A DNA stretch of 64,000 bases from Mytilus galloprovincialis. Taxonomy: Eukaryota > Mollusca > Bivalvia > Mytilida > Mytilidae. The notes under the pieces were generated by a model, which had not been told where the DNA came from, ran no database searches, and was given only the letters and a program-made list of their open reading frames with translations. Shown piece by piece: positions 24,337-36,000 of the stretch (its first letter is position 1; each line of letters starts with the position of its first letter). Position numbers and translations under genes: made by a program. The stretch spans positions 57,369,122 through 57,433,121 of the forward strand of contig NC_134849.1 in assembly GCF_965363235.1 (NCBI RefSeq), in the 5' to 3' direction.

Positions 24337-24786
24337 GTCAATCTAATTAAAATATAGATCTCCGATTTCGTTATACTACGTTACTACATATAAAATATAG
24401 ATCTCCAATGTCGTTATACTACGTTACTACATATAAAATATAGATCTCCAATGTCGTTATACTACGTTACTACATATAAAATATAGATCTCCAATTTCGT
24501 TATACTACGTTACTACATATAAAATATAGATCTCCAATGTCGTTATACTACGTTACTACATATAAAATATAGATCTCCAATGTCGTTATACTACGTTACT
24601 ACATATAAAATATAGATCTCCAATGTCGTTATACTACGTTACTACATATAAAATATAGATCTCCAATGTCGTTATACTACGTTACTACATATAAAATATA
24701 GATCTCCAATGTCGTTATACTACGTTACTACATATGTAGTAACGTAGTATAACGAAATCGGAGATCTATATTTTAATTAGATTGAC
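24337..24786. mobile_element. Foldback element with a 43-bp array grown in its left arm; 6-bp target duplication
   Basis: The left terminus 'gtcaatctaattaaaatata' with 'gatctccgatttcgttatac' is exactly mirrored at the right end (about 55-bp arms). The inner part of the left arm is repeated nine times in 43-bp steps (unit 'aaaatatagatctccaatgt', 'cgttatactacgttactacatat'). The element is flanked by AGCCAG on both sides (24331-24336 and 24787-24792), a 6-bp target-site duplication. No coding capacity was found. Confidence 0.88.
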
Positions 24787-24792
24787 AGCCAG

Positions 24793-26755
24793 GGCTGCTA
24801 TAGATAAAACCACTTTATTGTACATGTTCGTTCGGAACAAATCTTCACTAAGATCTTTTGTATATCAACCCAAGACCCTTATGGAGAATCAGGATGGAAC
24901 CTCTTCCGAATAGAAGTAGCTGTTGTCAATTTCGCTTGTCTTCTTGTCCATTTCATTTCCTTGATACTTTATTTCTGTTGACAAAGTTTTAATGCATGTT
25001 CTTTCGCAAATTCAAATCCCAGTAAAGCTAACTCATTCATTTGACATAAAGTTTCAAACAGTGAATAGTTAATCCTTCGTTTTGGACACTCGGTGACAAG
25101 AAAACGAATCTTTTAATAACGAAAGATAGTTTAAATCAATAAATCGATCTATATTTGATTAAAATTTCCAAAGATTTAACAGTGAAAATTAAATCTTGTA
25201 AATGTTGTTTTATCTTTTTAAAAGTGTTTCAGTTAGGATATTTAAGTCTTTATTCCTAGGGTAAATCTTCTTTTTCTTGCCTTTGCCAAAAAATAATCAG
25301 AGACCGAACTTAAGTTCCTCGGAGGTCAAAAGTCAAAAAAATATTGAATACACATTCTTAATGAAACCATGTACTTTTATGTAATGCTCTTTACAGATTA
25401 ATTTAATTTTTTATTTAAATTTAAATCATACTTTTCCTGCATAGTGATTTTTTGCTAGAAGGACGTTTTGGAGTTGACATGCAATGTTTACAGCAATTAA
25501 ATATTATTAGAACTAATTATCAACTATCTAGTCGGTGGGGGAGCTATATTTAAAGAGATTGGAGTCGAAATTATAAATGATACGGGAATTGAATTTGAAT
25601 AGTGAACAGATTTTCCAGTTAATCAATTATATAAGTTAAACTTGAAGAAATCAATTACATGGAATATTATGCTACTTAGATTTCGAGTTCAAAAGAACAA
25701 ATTGGAATTGTGACGCATGTGTATCATCACTAAAACACTGACCAATTCAAAAGCACCGTATATCAAATCTTAAAGGGTTACAGATTGTGGTTGAAGCTTT
25801 AGGATATCATAGACTGGCGCCAATTTGTGGTACTTTAATTTTATTCTTCTGTACAGAACACAGCTTTATGTTAAGCTATCCGGCAGTTCTAGCTCCCATC
25901 CGCATACTACTCTACTCTACGATGAAAGAAAAGAAATAACTCCGTAACGGAATCGATCAATATACGGGTTTGAATTCCATAAGCTACGTTTTTCTTTCAA
26001 GAAGTTATCAACGGAATAACAACGGATGTGCACGAATTTTCAATATTTTGGATATCCAAATACGATTTATAAAATTTTTGGATATGAATTTGTTATAGAT
26101 TCAGTGTTGGAAACTATCGTATTTGATGAATATTTCCATGGAAACAAAGCAATTTTCTATTTATTATGCCATCTTCAACTGTTTGAAGTTAAATCTTTTT
26201 CTTTGATCTGGGCTTTGAGGATCAACTTGATTTTTACTGAAACAAATCCTATTTAATGCCAAATTGATTTTTGTATGTATCAAAACAGTATGATAGGCAT
26301 TGATCGAAACAGAGAAAGCTCATATGTGTTTATACTTTCGTTAGTGAAAACGGATATAAAGTGAAAAGTGATATAAAGTGAAAAGGGATATAAAGTGAAA
26401 ACATTCTGAGATAAAAGATTGCATACAATTCAGTTGTCTCTGATAATTGAAATGATACAAATAAAACCAAACAAAACAAATTACAGAAGAGAAAGAGTAT
26501 AAAAAAATCATACAAGTAAGGATACGTAGCCTCAGAGTGGTATAAAGGAATATTTTTATCTCGGGTGGAAAGTAGCTGCATGTGGATCGATCATACTCTG
26601 ACCAGTTCGTTTATAGTTAAGCCATTCGTTTGATGATCTACATATGACTACCGTTTATAGAAACTAGGCAATTTAAACAACATATAACAGTCCCTTGGAT
26701 ATCAGAATTTGACTATTTTGAGAGTTTGTTCATTTCATAATTTTTGAAACTTTTC
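24793..26755. other. Non-coding DNA upstream of the EF-hand gene
   Basis: No exon or repeat array recognised. It contains a short direct repeat 'gatataaagtgaaaa' three times near 26350-26400. It may hold distal promoter sequence for exon 1a. Confidence 0.4.
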
Positions 26756-26761
26756 TGCTGT

Positions 26762-26965
26762 AAACATACGTATATCGATATACCAACTTGTCTGCAGTAA
26801 ATATACGTATATCGATATACAAATTTTTATGCAGTGAATATACGCATATCGATATACAAACTTGTGTACAGTAAAAATACGTTTATCGATAAACAAACTT
26901 GTCTACAGTAAATATACGTATATCGATATACAAACTTGTCTGCAATAAATATAGGTATATCGTTA
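26762..26965 (+). repeat. 37-bp minisatellite with a palindromic core, directly upstream of exon 1a
   Basis: Five to six copies of about 37 bp (acgtatatcgatatac, then 'aaacttgtctgcagtaaat'). Each holds the palindrome tatatcgatata. The last copy has changed to 'ggtatatcgttataaaatc' and runs into the ATG of exon 1a at 26976. It therefore forms the proximal promoter or 5' UTR of that exon, if the exon is real. Confidence 0.88.
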
Positions 26966-26975
26966 TAAAATCAGT

Positions 26976-27053
26976 ATGTCCGGTCCATGGAAAGCACTGA
27001 AAAATGTCAAGAAAGCGGTGTCGAAGAAGCCAGTGGCGAAGAAAAAAGCTGTT
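26976..27053 (+). CDS. EF-hand gene, candidate first exon 1a
   Basis: It codes MSGPWKALKNVKKAVSKKPV and AKKKAV (26 codons, phase 0), then the strong donor gtaagt at 27054. The ATG has A at -3. The sequence is protein-like and very basic, and could contact membranes, nucleic acids or acidic partners. A TATA-like 'ttataaaa' lies only about 10 bp before the ATG, too close to drive it, so transcription must start within or before the minisatellite. Confidence 0.72.
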
Positions 27054-30000
27054 GTAAGTAGATGTCTTTTAGTTATTCAGTCACGTGATCTTTATTTATC
27101 ACAGATGTCTTGGATGGGGAGGGGGAGGGGTTAATATATCATGTTTAACCCCGCCGCATTTTAGCGCCTGTTCCAATTCAGGATCCTCTGGACTGTGATA
27201 TAGTCTGGTATATATATTTTTTGCTCATTTATTTTAAATAATTCGCAAAACTATAGTTCATATCTTTGTTTAGGGGCCAGCTGAAGCCCGCCTCCGGATT
27301 GTGGATTTTCTCGCTGTTTTGAAGACCCATTAATGGCCTTGGGTTTCTTTCTATTTTTTTTTTATTTTTAGTTTTCAATCAAGTATACTTAACAGATGAT
27401 AAAGGTATTCTAGTTTGAAGGTTTGCGCGAATCGATTAGAGATTTGATGATCGCAAATTGAGTTTCGTTGGCGACATATTACAGTATATCCAAAAGTTCA
27501 TATCTTGCGCGCATAATTTCAGATCACCAATTGAAACTTTTAAACAAAACTACTCTAACTTGTAAATGATCGGTGCTTATTGGAGAACCAGCAGATACAC
27601 ATGACCTAGTCTTTGATTTGATTCGATCGAAAACCATCGAGTTGCATGGTATCATCACTATTTTGTCGTTAGTTCTGCTGCTGCATGTTGGTTTTCGGAG
27701 CTTTATAAAATTTACTTGAATGGGCAATCAATTGATGTTCTGAATTTTTGGCGTTATTTAATCAAAATGAACGTTGCAAAAGGTGTTGCTATACGCAATA
27801 GTCTCCTTTAAAATTAAATATGCTTTGAAACAAATATGTATTAGTTAAGAAGACACTGTTCGGAATGTTATCCTGTGGTAGCACCCATCTAATATAGGAA
27901 ATATATATTACTTTCTTGTATGTTGAATAAGCAGTTCTTTACCTTTAAATTTTCGGATTCATTTTGAAAATTTATTATCCAAAAATGAAATTAATTTATA
28001 AAAATATGCGATAACGAATTTGATCCTTTGACTCGAATTACATCCGTATATAACTGTTATTTATCACGACCTTAATCCGCGATTTCGAATTATAATTTGC
28101 GATGACGAATTGTGCAGTTTATGATAGCGATACGATTTTAATCCGCGACTGGACTTTCTGGGATTCGTGTTCTCCAATTTTAGGATTGTATCTTTTTAGA
28201 TTCTAGATGAGTTTTCGTATTTAAGTGATATCATAAACTCTTGAGCGTAATTATTCAAGTTTCTTTCGTTCTTATTTTTGACTGTTATTAAAAAATAAGT
28301 TAATAAACAGGATTAATCCAGTATTTAATTCTGATAATTAAATTTATATTTAACCCTAAAAAAGGTTTAACAAGATTATCGTTAAAATTGAATTAAGAAA
28401 GTACATTTTGTTTTGGTTACAAATTAGACAGATACATAAAAGTTCATATTCACAATGACTTAAACAACTCCTAATCCATCTCAATTCCGGCTTTCCGAAC
28501 TTTTCCGAAATCCATCGTTAATTGTCGGAGTTTATGAGCTTGGACGTTGTATCAAGTTGACTTTGACCATAATGCTATTTACGCGGTGTGTCTGAGAGAG
28601 AAATTCAAATAGATGATTTTTTTTAATATATGGAATTTTGTATTTTTATCTTAATATTTCGAATATATGCATTTAACCATAGATATTATCGGCAAAAAAG
28701 GGGGTCTTTGTTATTGTATTCCTCAATTTTTAGACCATTTAAATTCTGAGGTTGTCCATTATTCTCTATTCATTTCAATTAAGTCTCTAATCTTTCTTTT
28801 TTTTTGGCAGAATTTTCTGTATTCTTTATTTTTGAAAATTCTTTTGTTTTTTGACACAGTTTCTCTATTTCTTGTTTTTGGCACAGTTTTCGTTATTTTT
28901 TTCTAAAGCACTATTTTCTTTATTCTATTGTTATGTACAATTTTCTCTATTTTTTTTTTCTGATACAGTTTTCGGCAGTCTGTTTTTTTCACAGTTTTCT
29001 CTATTCTTGGTTTTGGAAATCATCCACTCTATACATTTCAGAACCAGTCTAAATTTAACAGGAGTAGAACGACTAATTGCAGCGGATTTCGTTGAGTGTG
29101 AAGCCAAAGGTAATATCTTTGGTTAGCTTGCTTGTTAGCTGAACCGTAAAGTCATTGTTAGGTCAGAAGTAGGCTAGTCCAACAGACTGATAGATTGGTT
29201 ATCTTGCTGGACTAGTCTTCTCTTAAAGGAGGGTAGTTTACCTGACCTAACAATGACTTCACGGTTCAGTTTACAAGCAAGCTAACCAAAGATATTACCT
29301 TTGGCTTCACACTCAATGAAATCGGCTGTAATTCCAATTTGAAAATATTACAAATAGAAACATCTTTATATAATTTTCGTCTTTGGACAATATCTAGGAA
29401 ACCTATTCTATGTATCCATGCATTAATTACTAAAAATGTTTTGTTCTATTTCTCAAACAATATTGCGCAAGTAGCATCCGGACAAGAAGTGCGAGGTATT
29501 AGCGTCATCGAAATGTCCCCCTAATTTTTGACATATATCAAAACGATTTCTTTGAAATATTAGCGGATTATAACAATGGGTACTATATCAAATTTAAAAG
29601 ATGGGACTTTTTTTCTCTGTTAACTGAAAATCTATTCCATGCGTCCATGCACAAATTTACGGAAGCGTATTAACGCCACACATTTTTTTTTTTATTTTTC
29701 TTCCTATGTTTGCGTTACAACGCAAACCTTTTGCGTTAAACGCAATCTTTGCGTTTTTAACGCAAACCTTTTGCGTTTAACGCAAACCTTTACGTTTAAC
29801 GCAAACCTTTGCGTTACAACGCAAACATTTGCGTTATAACGCAAATATCTTGATTTCAATTATTCATTAAGTTTTGTATATATGTCCGTCTGTCATTCAT
29901 TTCGGATGTGATTTACTAGTATATAAAAAAAGAAACATACATACAAGGCCAAATTATTATAATAAATATGCATAGGAATAATGGAATAATTGAAGTGCAA

Positions 30001-33000
30001 TTATACATAAATTAAGACTGATTTGTGCATCAGAAAAGTATATAATTTAACAAGAAAATAGATATAGTTTAGTATATAGTCATATTAAAATTGAAAGATC
30101 AAAAATAATGTCATACAATTGTGAAACCAACCTCCAAGTCAAATAGACAAAATGATCTTTTTGCTTTAAATGAATTATTAATAAGGAAACATTTTTTTTA
30201 ATCTCAGAATATGATCAAGATTCTTTGATAGAAAGTCATTGAATTTTCATTTCAATATAATGAAGTATTTTTAAGATGCTTGGGTAGCAATTTGAATAGA
30301 GAGAACATAATTTTATTAATAAAACATCTTCATTCTATACATTTATTGCCAAAGGGTAGCTTGTTTGAATCTAACCTACTTTACACAGTTCTCAAACGAG
30401 AGCTTACTTTGGAAGTATATTTATATTCGGTTATAGCTATGTTACCAGGGTTGATTTTTTTTCTTAAGTATAACCTCAATTTACTCAATTTTCTTTGTAA
30501 TATATATACTAGTAGAAACATGGATATCGTTTTTGGGGACCTTTATAGTTTGTTGTTCAGTTTGAGCCAATGCTCCGTGTTGAAGACCGTAATTCGGCCT
30601 ATGATGGTTTACTTTTACGAATAGTGACTTAGATGGAGAGTTTTCTTATTGGCACTCATACCACATCTTCTTATATTTTTCTGCTCATTATTATTCATTG
30701 ATATGATCTAATTATTCAAGCATTTTACTTTGCAATTACTACAAAGGTGATAAATTTTAATATATACAGCCTCCTCCATTAATAACTACGGTTTCCTTTG
30801 GATCTTGAATAAGAAATAAGATAAAACAAATGTTTGCGTTTAACGCAAAGGTTTGCGTTATATCGCAAAGGTTTGCGTTACAACGCAAAAGGTTTGGTTT
30901 GCGTTTAACGCAAAGGTTTGCGGCGTTATAATTTAATTTTGGATGTAACGCGTCTTCTGATTGGCTGACGTTATTTTGTTATGAGCCCATAGACATAATT
31001 TAGTCATGTGACCGTGACGTGATCAACGTTTTTTCATGGTTTTCTACGGTTTAAAATGGAATTTAGAATTAAATTATAAGAAATGACTGTAATATTTTTT
31101 CTGTCTATTCGAAATAACATTAAAAATGTGGTGCACACTGTTAAATAACCCGCTACGCGCGTTATTTAGTGTGCACCAAATTTTTAATGTTATTTCTTCA
31201 TAGACAGAAAAAATATTACAGTCATTCCTTAAATAACGCAAACATAGAAAGAAAAATAAAAAAAAAATGTGTGGCTCTAATACGCTTTCGTACAAATTAA
31301 CGAAAACGTTTTGTTCTATTTCTCAAACAAAGTTGACATAAAATAGCATGCGAACTAGTAGTGCGCCACTGCGAGGCATTAGTGTCTTCGAAATGTCACC
31401 TTAATTTTTGACATATATCAAAACGATTTAAAATTCTTTGAAATAAAATCGGATTAACACTGATTTAACGAGAAACAACGTCATTTTCAATAATTAAATA
31501 TTTTCTTATCTTTATGAATGGGTATAAAACTTTGTTTAAAAGGTAAATATGTAGTACATACAAATGAAATTAAAAGCTTTTATTTTCAATTCGATTTGAA
31601 ACATTATGTAATTTGTTATATATTTGTTTGTAAATGGTGAGACGTAAATAAATTATTGTATTGCATTGTATTGTAATTGATCGAAATTCAGTTAACGGGG
31701 TTTATATAAAAATTATACACAATTGAATAATTAGGGGAATGTGTTTTCTATTTTATTTATTTGTTTACGTTTGCTTGATGTCCATAGAAACTTAGTAATA
31801 TGATGTTTTCAAAGAAGTTTTAATTGAAAATAAACTCGTCATTAAAAGTGTAAGACGGAAAGGGAGAATTATGCAACCGAAATCGTTGTGCGCTTAGTGA
31901 ATTTTTTTTTAAATTTGGGACCGGATACATGTGTAAAAAATAAAAAATCACTTCAAGGATTGGGAAAATGCGGATAATTTCGTTCTGTGATTGATTTTGA
32001 TTATTACAAAATTCCACGTGTTGTTTTCGAATTCAAATGATCCTATACTAAAGATTAAACATCTAAAAAACGTAATTTTTCAAAGGAAAATGACAAAACT
32101 GCACATCTGAAGTTTTATTGGATTTATACAAGTGAAGACTTCTGAAAAGAATTACAAACATCAAGAAATTAGTGAAATGTTTTGCACACATTGAACGATC
32201 GACGTTTTTGAATTTGCGCCGCCTTCTGCAAACAATGGAACTATTTATGCTTTCCATAACTTAATATTTTATGAATACAATATTGACACAATTGTTACCG
32301 TCTCCTTTGTTTATATTTGGTTAATAAGATATTTATTAGATATTTATTACTTTACAAGATTGAAGTTTACCTTTCATTTTCGTTGTGTAAACGAAAGTGA
32401 TGACGGACTTGGATCCGAACGTTAAAGTTTTATAAGCGTTTTTCGGGTAGTATAAAAGGTTACCAAGTATTCCGAGCTCAGAAGTTTCGATTAAGTGCAA
32501 ACCAGAAGCTTTGTTAAATGTGCCATTGGATATAAATATTCACCAAAAGTTTACCGATTTCCTGGATTTTAACCTGTTGTATCACCAAATATGCATTGAC
32601 GCTGAATTGTAGTGTTCTGCTTAAAAAAAAAGCAAACGTACCATATGTATTTCCTATCAGAGTTGCTTGAAGTTTTACTTTGAAGAGAGCAATCAAATAT
32701 AAAATGGTTTTAACGGATTGTTCTGAACCTCCGCAGTCGTCTAACTATATATTGAAAAGAAGGGGAAAGGTGAGTGTCTTTTATTACAATTCTTTGATGC
32801 ATTGTATTTGCTTGATGCTCTAGTGAAAACCTCTGTTTAAAATTCTTGCATCGCATCACAAACTACAACGGTTTTTATAAGCGAAAACGAATAAATATAA
32901 ATCAAAATGTATCAATTTAAAAAACAAATAAGAAAGAAACGAGAATGTTTTAAAACATGTGTAAGGCACTTCTCGAAGAACATTTCCCCAAATTTACGTT

Positions 33001-36000
33001 TATTCAAAACAAATTTGCATACTGGCATTTAAATATTCATTCAACGCAGTTGCGGATCCAGAAAGTGTGGGAGTGGGGGTTCCGGGGGTTGTTACCCCCT
33101 TTATGTGACGATCAATGCATTTGAGTTGGGACATATGGTTGGAACTCCCCCGTTTTATGTTGGTTTCGGATGCCATTTCAAAAATGGCTTGATCCGCCCC
33201 TGCAACGGAATATAATGATATACATTTCTTCGATACAAAAGTTGATCATTATAAAGTTGTATGCCAGATCTTACAAAATATATGACATAATCAATTTCAT
33301 TACTTTAATCTACTTGGCGCCTTGATTGCTTGGTTGCTCTGTCAGATTGGCATTTCGTAAAACAAAAAACTTGCTATGCGGTAAGAATTTTGTCGTTGTT
33401 GGAAGGCCGTACCGATCTGTGAGGACTCATAGTCATTGGAAATCATTTTAACAGATCTTATTTTTATGTGGACGACTTTCATAAAAATTGAAAGTTTAAA
33501 CTTATTATATAAGGTGCAAGGGTATATCTGTCATTTGATAGTCATGTATAGATATGTGAATGTCAAACAGCCCCATCTATTTATAATACATGTACATTCG
33601 GGTAAAGCGAGCGCAATTATTTCAAAGCATTTTCGATCGGATATCAGTGGTGTTCATATAAGTTACGATGTTTGTCGGCTTGTGACCAGCAGCGTGTTTT
33701 GTTTCCGACTCGTTAAATTGATAAATACACACAAATGAGCTCTAGTGGCCGATTACGAAATTCTCATAAAGGGACTGGGGAAAAAAAAGGGGGGGTGTTT
33801 ACTGACTGCCGTAGAGGGAACCCGCTCCAGTCATGCTTCAGTGATTCCATAAATAATCAACCAAATTGTTCTAGTACCTTGACATCCAGCCTTGTGATTG
33901 TTTTTTAGGGAGCTACCATTTGATTTTTATGGGGGGGGGGGGGGGGGTGTAGGATGAAATTTGAAAAAAAAATAGGCAGGACAGGAGTTTTGAGTAAAAA
34001 AAAAGGCAGGATGAGACACTTGCAAAAAAAAAAGACAGGATAAACTAAAAAAAAAAGGCAGGACCGAACAGAGTGAAAAATAAAAAGGCAGGACAAAATT
34101 TTTCATCCTAGCCCCCCCCCCCCCCCCCATAAAAATCAAATGGTAGCTCCCTTAAGTTGCTCATCCTACAATTTTTTTTACTCAAAACTTTTGTCCTTTT
34201 TTCAACCCCCCCCTCAATTTCAATGGAAACTAAATAAAAGATAAATTCACTTTTTTTTCTATGTTTGAACTGCAAGGTCACAGAAAGATTATGTCTCAAA
34301 CAGAATATGAGTATGATTTTCACAGAGATTTTAAGGTCGAAAAGATGGCACATATTTAAATGTCCTTCAAGTAAATTTGTACTTATATATATAATTGTAG
34401 TTAGACGTTACGCAAGCAATACTTATTCAAGCGAACATGTATATGCATATCAGATTCACGTTTTGCTCATATTGACAATTTACTGGTTGAAAACACGTAG
34501 GTGAAACTCGCTCACGTGACGGTCTGTCGTCTTTTATTTTATATATTTCTTTCTGTGTCGACATATTGACCTTTGCAGTTCCCAAAACTATTTATAATCC
34601 GATCAAAATCAACGTAATTTCACGCAAACGCTAGGAAATGTATATTCATTGACGTCACAGTCATATTTACAGTGATTTAATAGTTGTTTAGCTTAAAATG
34701 GCTATTACATCACAATATACGTAATTTTAAGTTACTAGAAACCAAATGAGTAAATATTTTGAGATAAAAATACTATTGTTCTGTATTGGTATGTGACACT
34801 ATAACAAACTATTCTGTCTGTCTGTCTGTTTGTCTATATGAAAAACCTTTTCCCTCAATACATGGTAATTTAAGGTGGTACATAACAGTACAGGAAGATA
34901 ACTTTTATATTTTTGTCAAAGGGTAAATGTAAATATAGTGTAAAAATTTTGTGAAAATTTAATAAGCCAAATTAATTTTAGTCAAGGTGTTTGGTACCAT
35001 CTGAAGTAAGAAAAAATACCACCTTGTCCAGTACAAAGTTCGAGAAGGTTAAAGACTGACCATCTTACTAGCTTAAATTTCCATTATTTCAACCTTGAAA
35101 TAGATATATATGTAAAATCGATGACCAAAAGTTAAAAAGTTAAATAAAAAACTAGGCCAAATAAGTTCTATCGCACTGTGTTCTTTTATCATTTTATATA
35201 GATTTTTTCGGAAAAAATCATTCTTTGGTGAAAAAAAATATTTGATTTAAATTTATATTGTTAGGTAATTTAGATGCATGAGAATTAAGTATATATTTGT
35301 ATGCACATATGGTATACTTATAATGAATTGTTAAAAGCAATTGCAAAGCTGAGAATATTGTTCCAGATGAAAAATGGTAATTGCAAATTCTCAGTTTTGT
35401 TTTAAAGTTTGAAAATGATTCCAAAAGATAAACTAAAAAATAGTGGCTTCTGACTATGCTAAGGGAGCTACCATTTGATCTTTTTTGGGGGGCTAGGATG
35501 AAATTTGAAAAAAAATAGGCAGGACAGGAGTTTTGAGTAAAAAAAAAGGCAGGATGAGACACTTGCAAAAAAAAGAGTCAGGATGACAATTTATGTATAT
35601 ATATATAAAATTTATTTATATATATATATATATAAAATTATATAATTGTAGTTAGACGTTACGCAAGCAATACTTATTCAAGCGAACATGTATATGCATA
35701 TCAGATTCACGTTTTGCTCATATTGACAATTTACTGGTTGAAAACACGTAGGTGAAACTCGCTCACGTGACGGTCTGTCGTCTTTTATTTTATATATTTC
35801 TTTCTGTGTCGACATATTGACCTTTGCAGTTCCCAAAACTATTTATAATCCGATCAAAATCAACGTAATTTCACGCAAACGCTAGGAAATGTATATTCAT
35901 TGACGTCACAGTCATATTTACAGTGATTTAATAGTTGTTTAGCTTAAAATGGCTATTACATCACAATATACGTAATTTTAAAAGTTACTAGAAACCAAAT

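Larger units (their letters stand above)
29410..31460. mobile_element. Composite repeat: inverted-repeat element 29655-31301 between directly repeated flanks
   Basis: 'caaatttacggaagcgtatt', 'aacgccacacatttttt' and 'tatttttcttcctatgtttgcgtt' (29655-29720) occur inverted at 31230-31301. Outside them, 'tgttttgttctatttctcaa' to 'catatatcaaaacgatttc' (about 29425-29560) is directly repeated at 31309-31440. The element therefore has about 65-bp inverted ends and sits between two copies of one flanking sequence. Its interior holds two palindromic minisatellites, a SINE fragment and a hairpin, but no gene. Confidence 0.7.

Noticed and set aside
24348-24730. A CRISPR-like array of regular 43-bp repeats
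   Set aside because: There are no unique spacers; the units are directly adjacent and belong to the arm of a foldback. The genome is eukaryotic.
26964-26970. TATA box 'ttataaaa' as the core promoter of exon 1a
   Set aside because: It is only about 6-12 bp before the ATG. A start 25-30 bp downstream would fall after the start codon.
33927-34139. Pro- or Gly-rich short proteins at G/C runs (also 41501, 42583, 43106 and 45063)
   Set aside because: They are translations of poly(G)/poly(C) in foldback elements.
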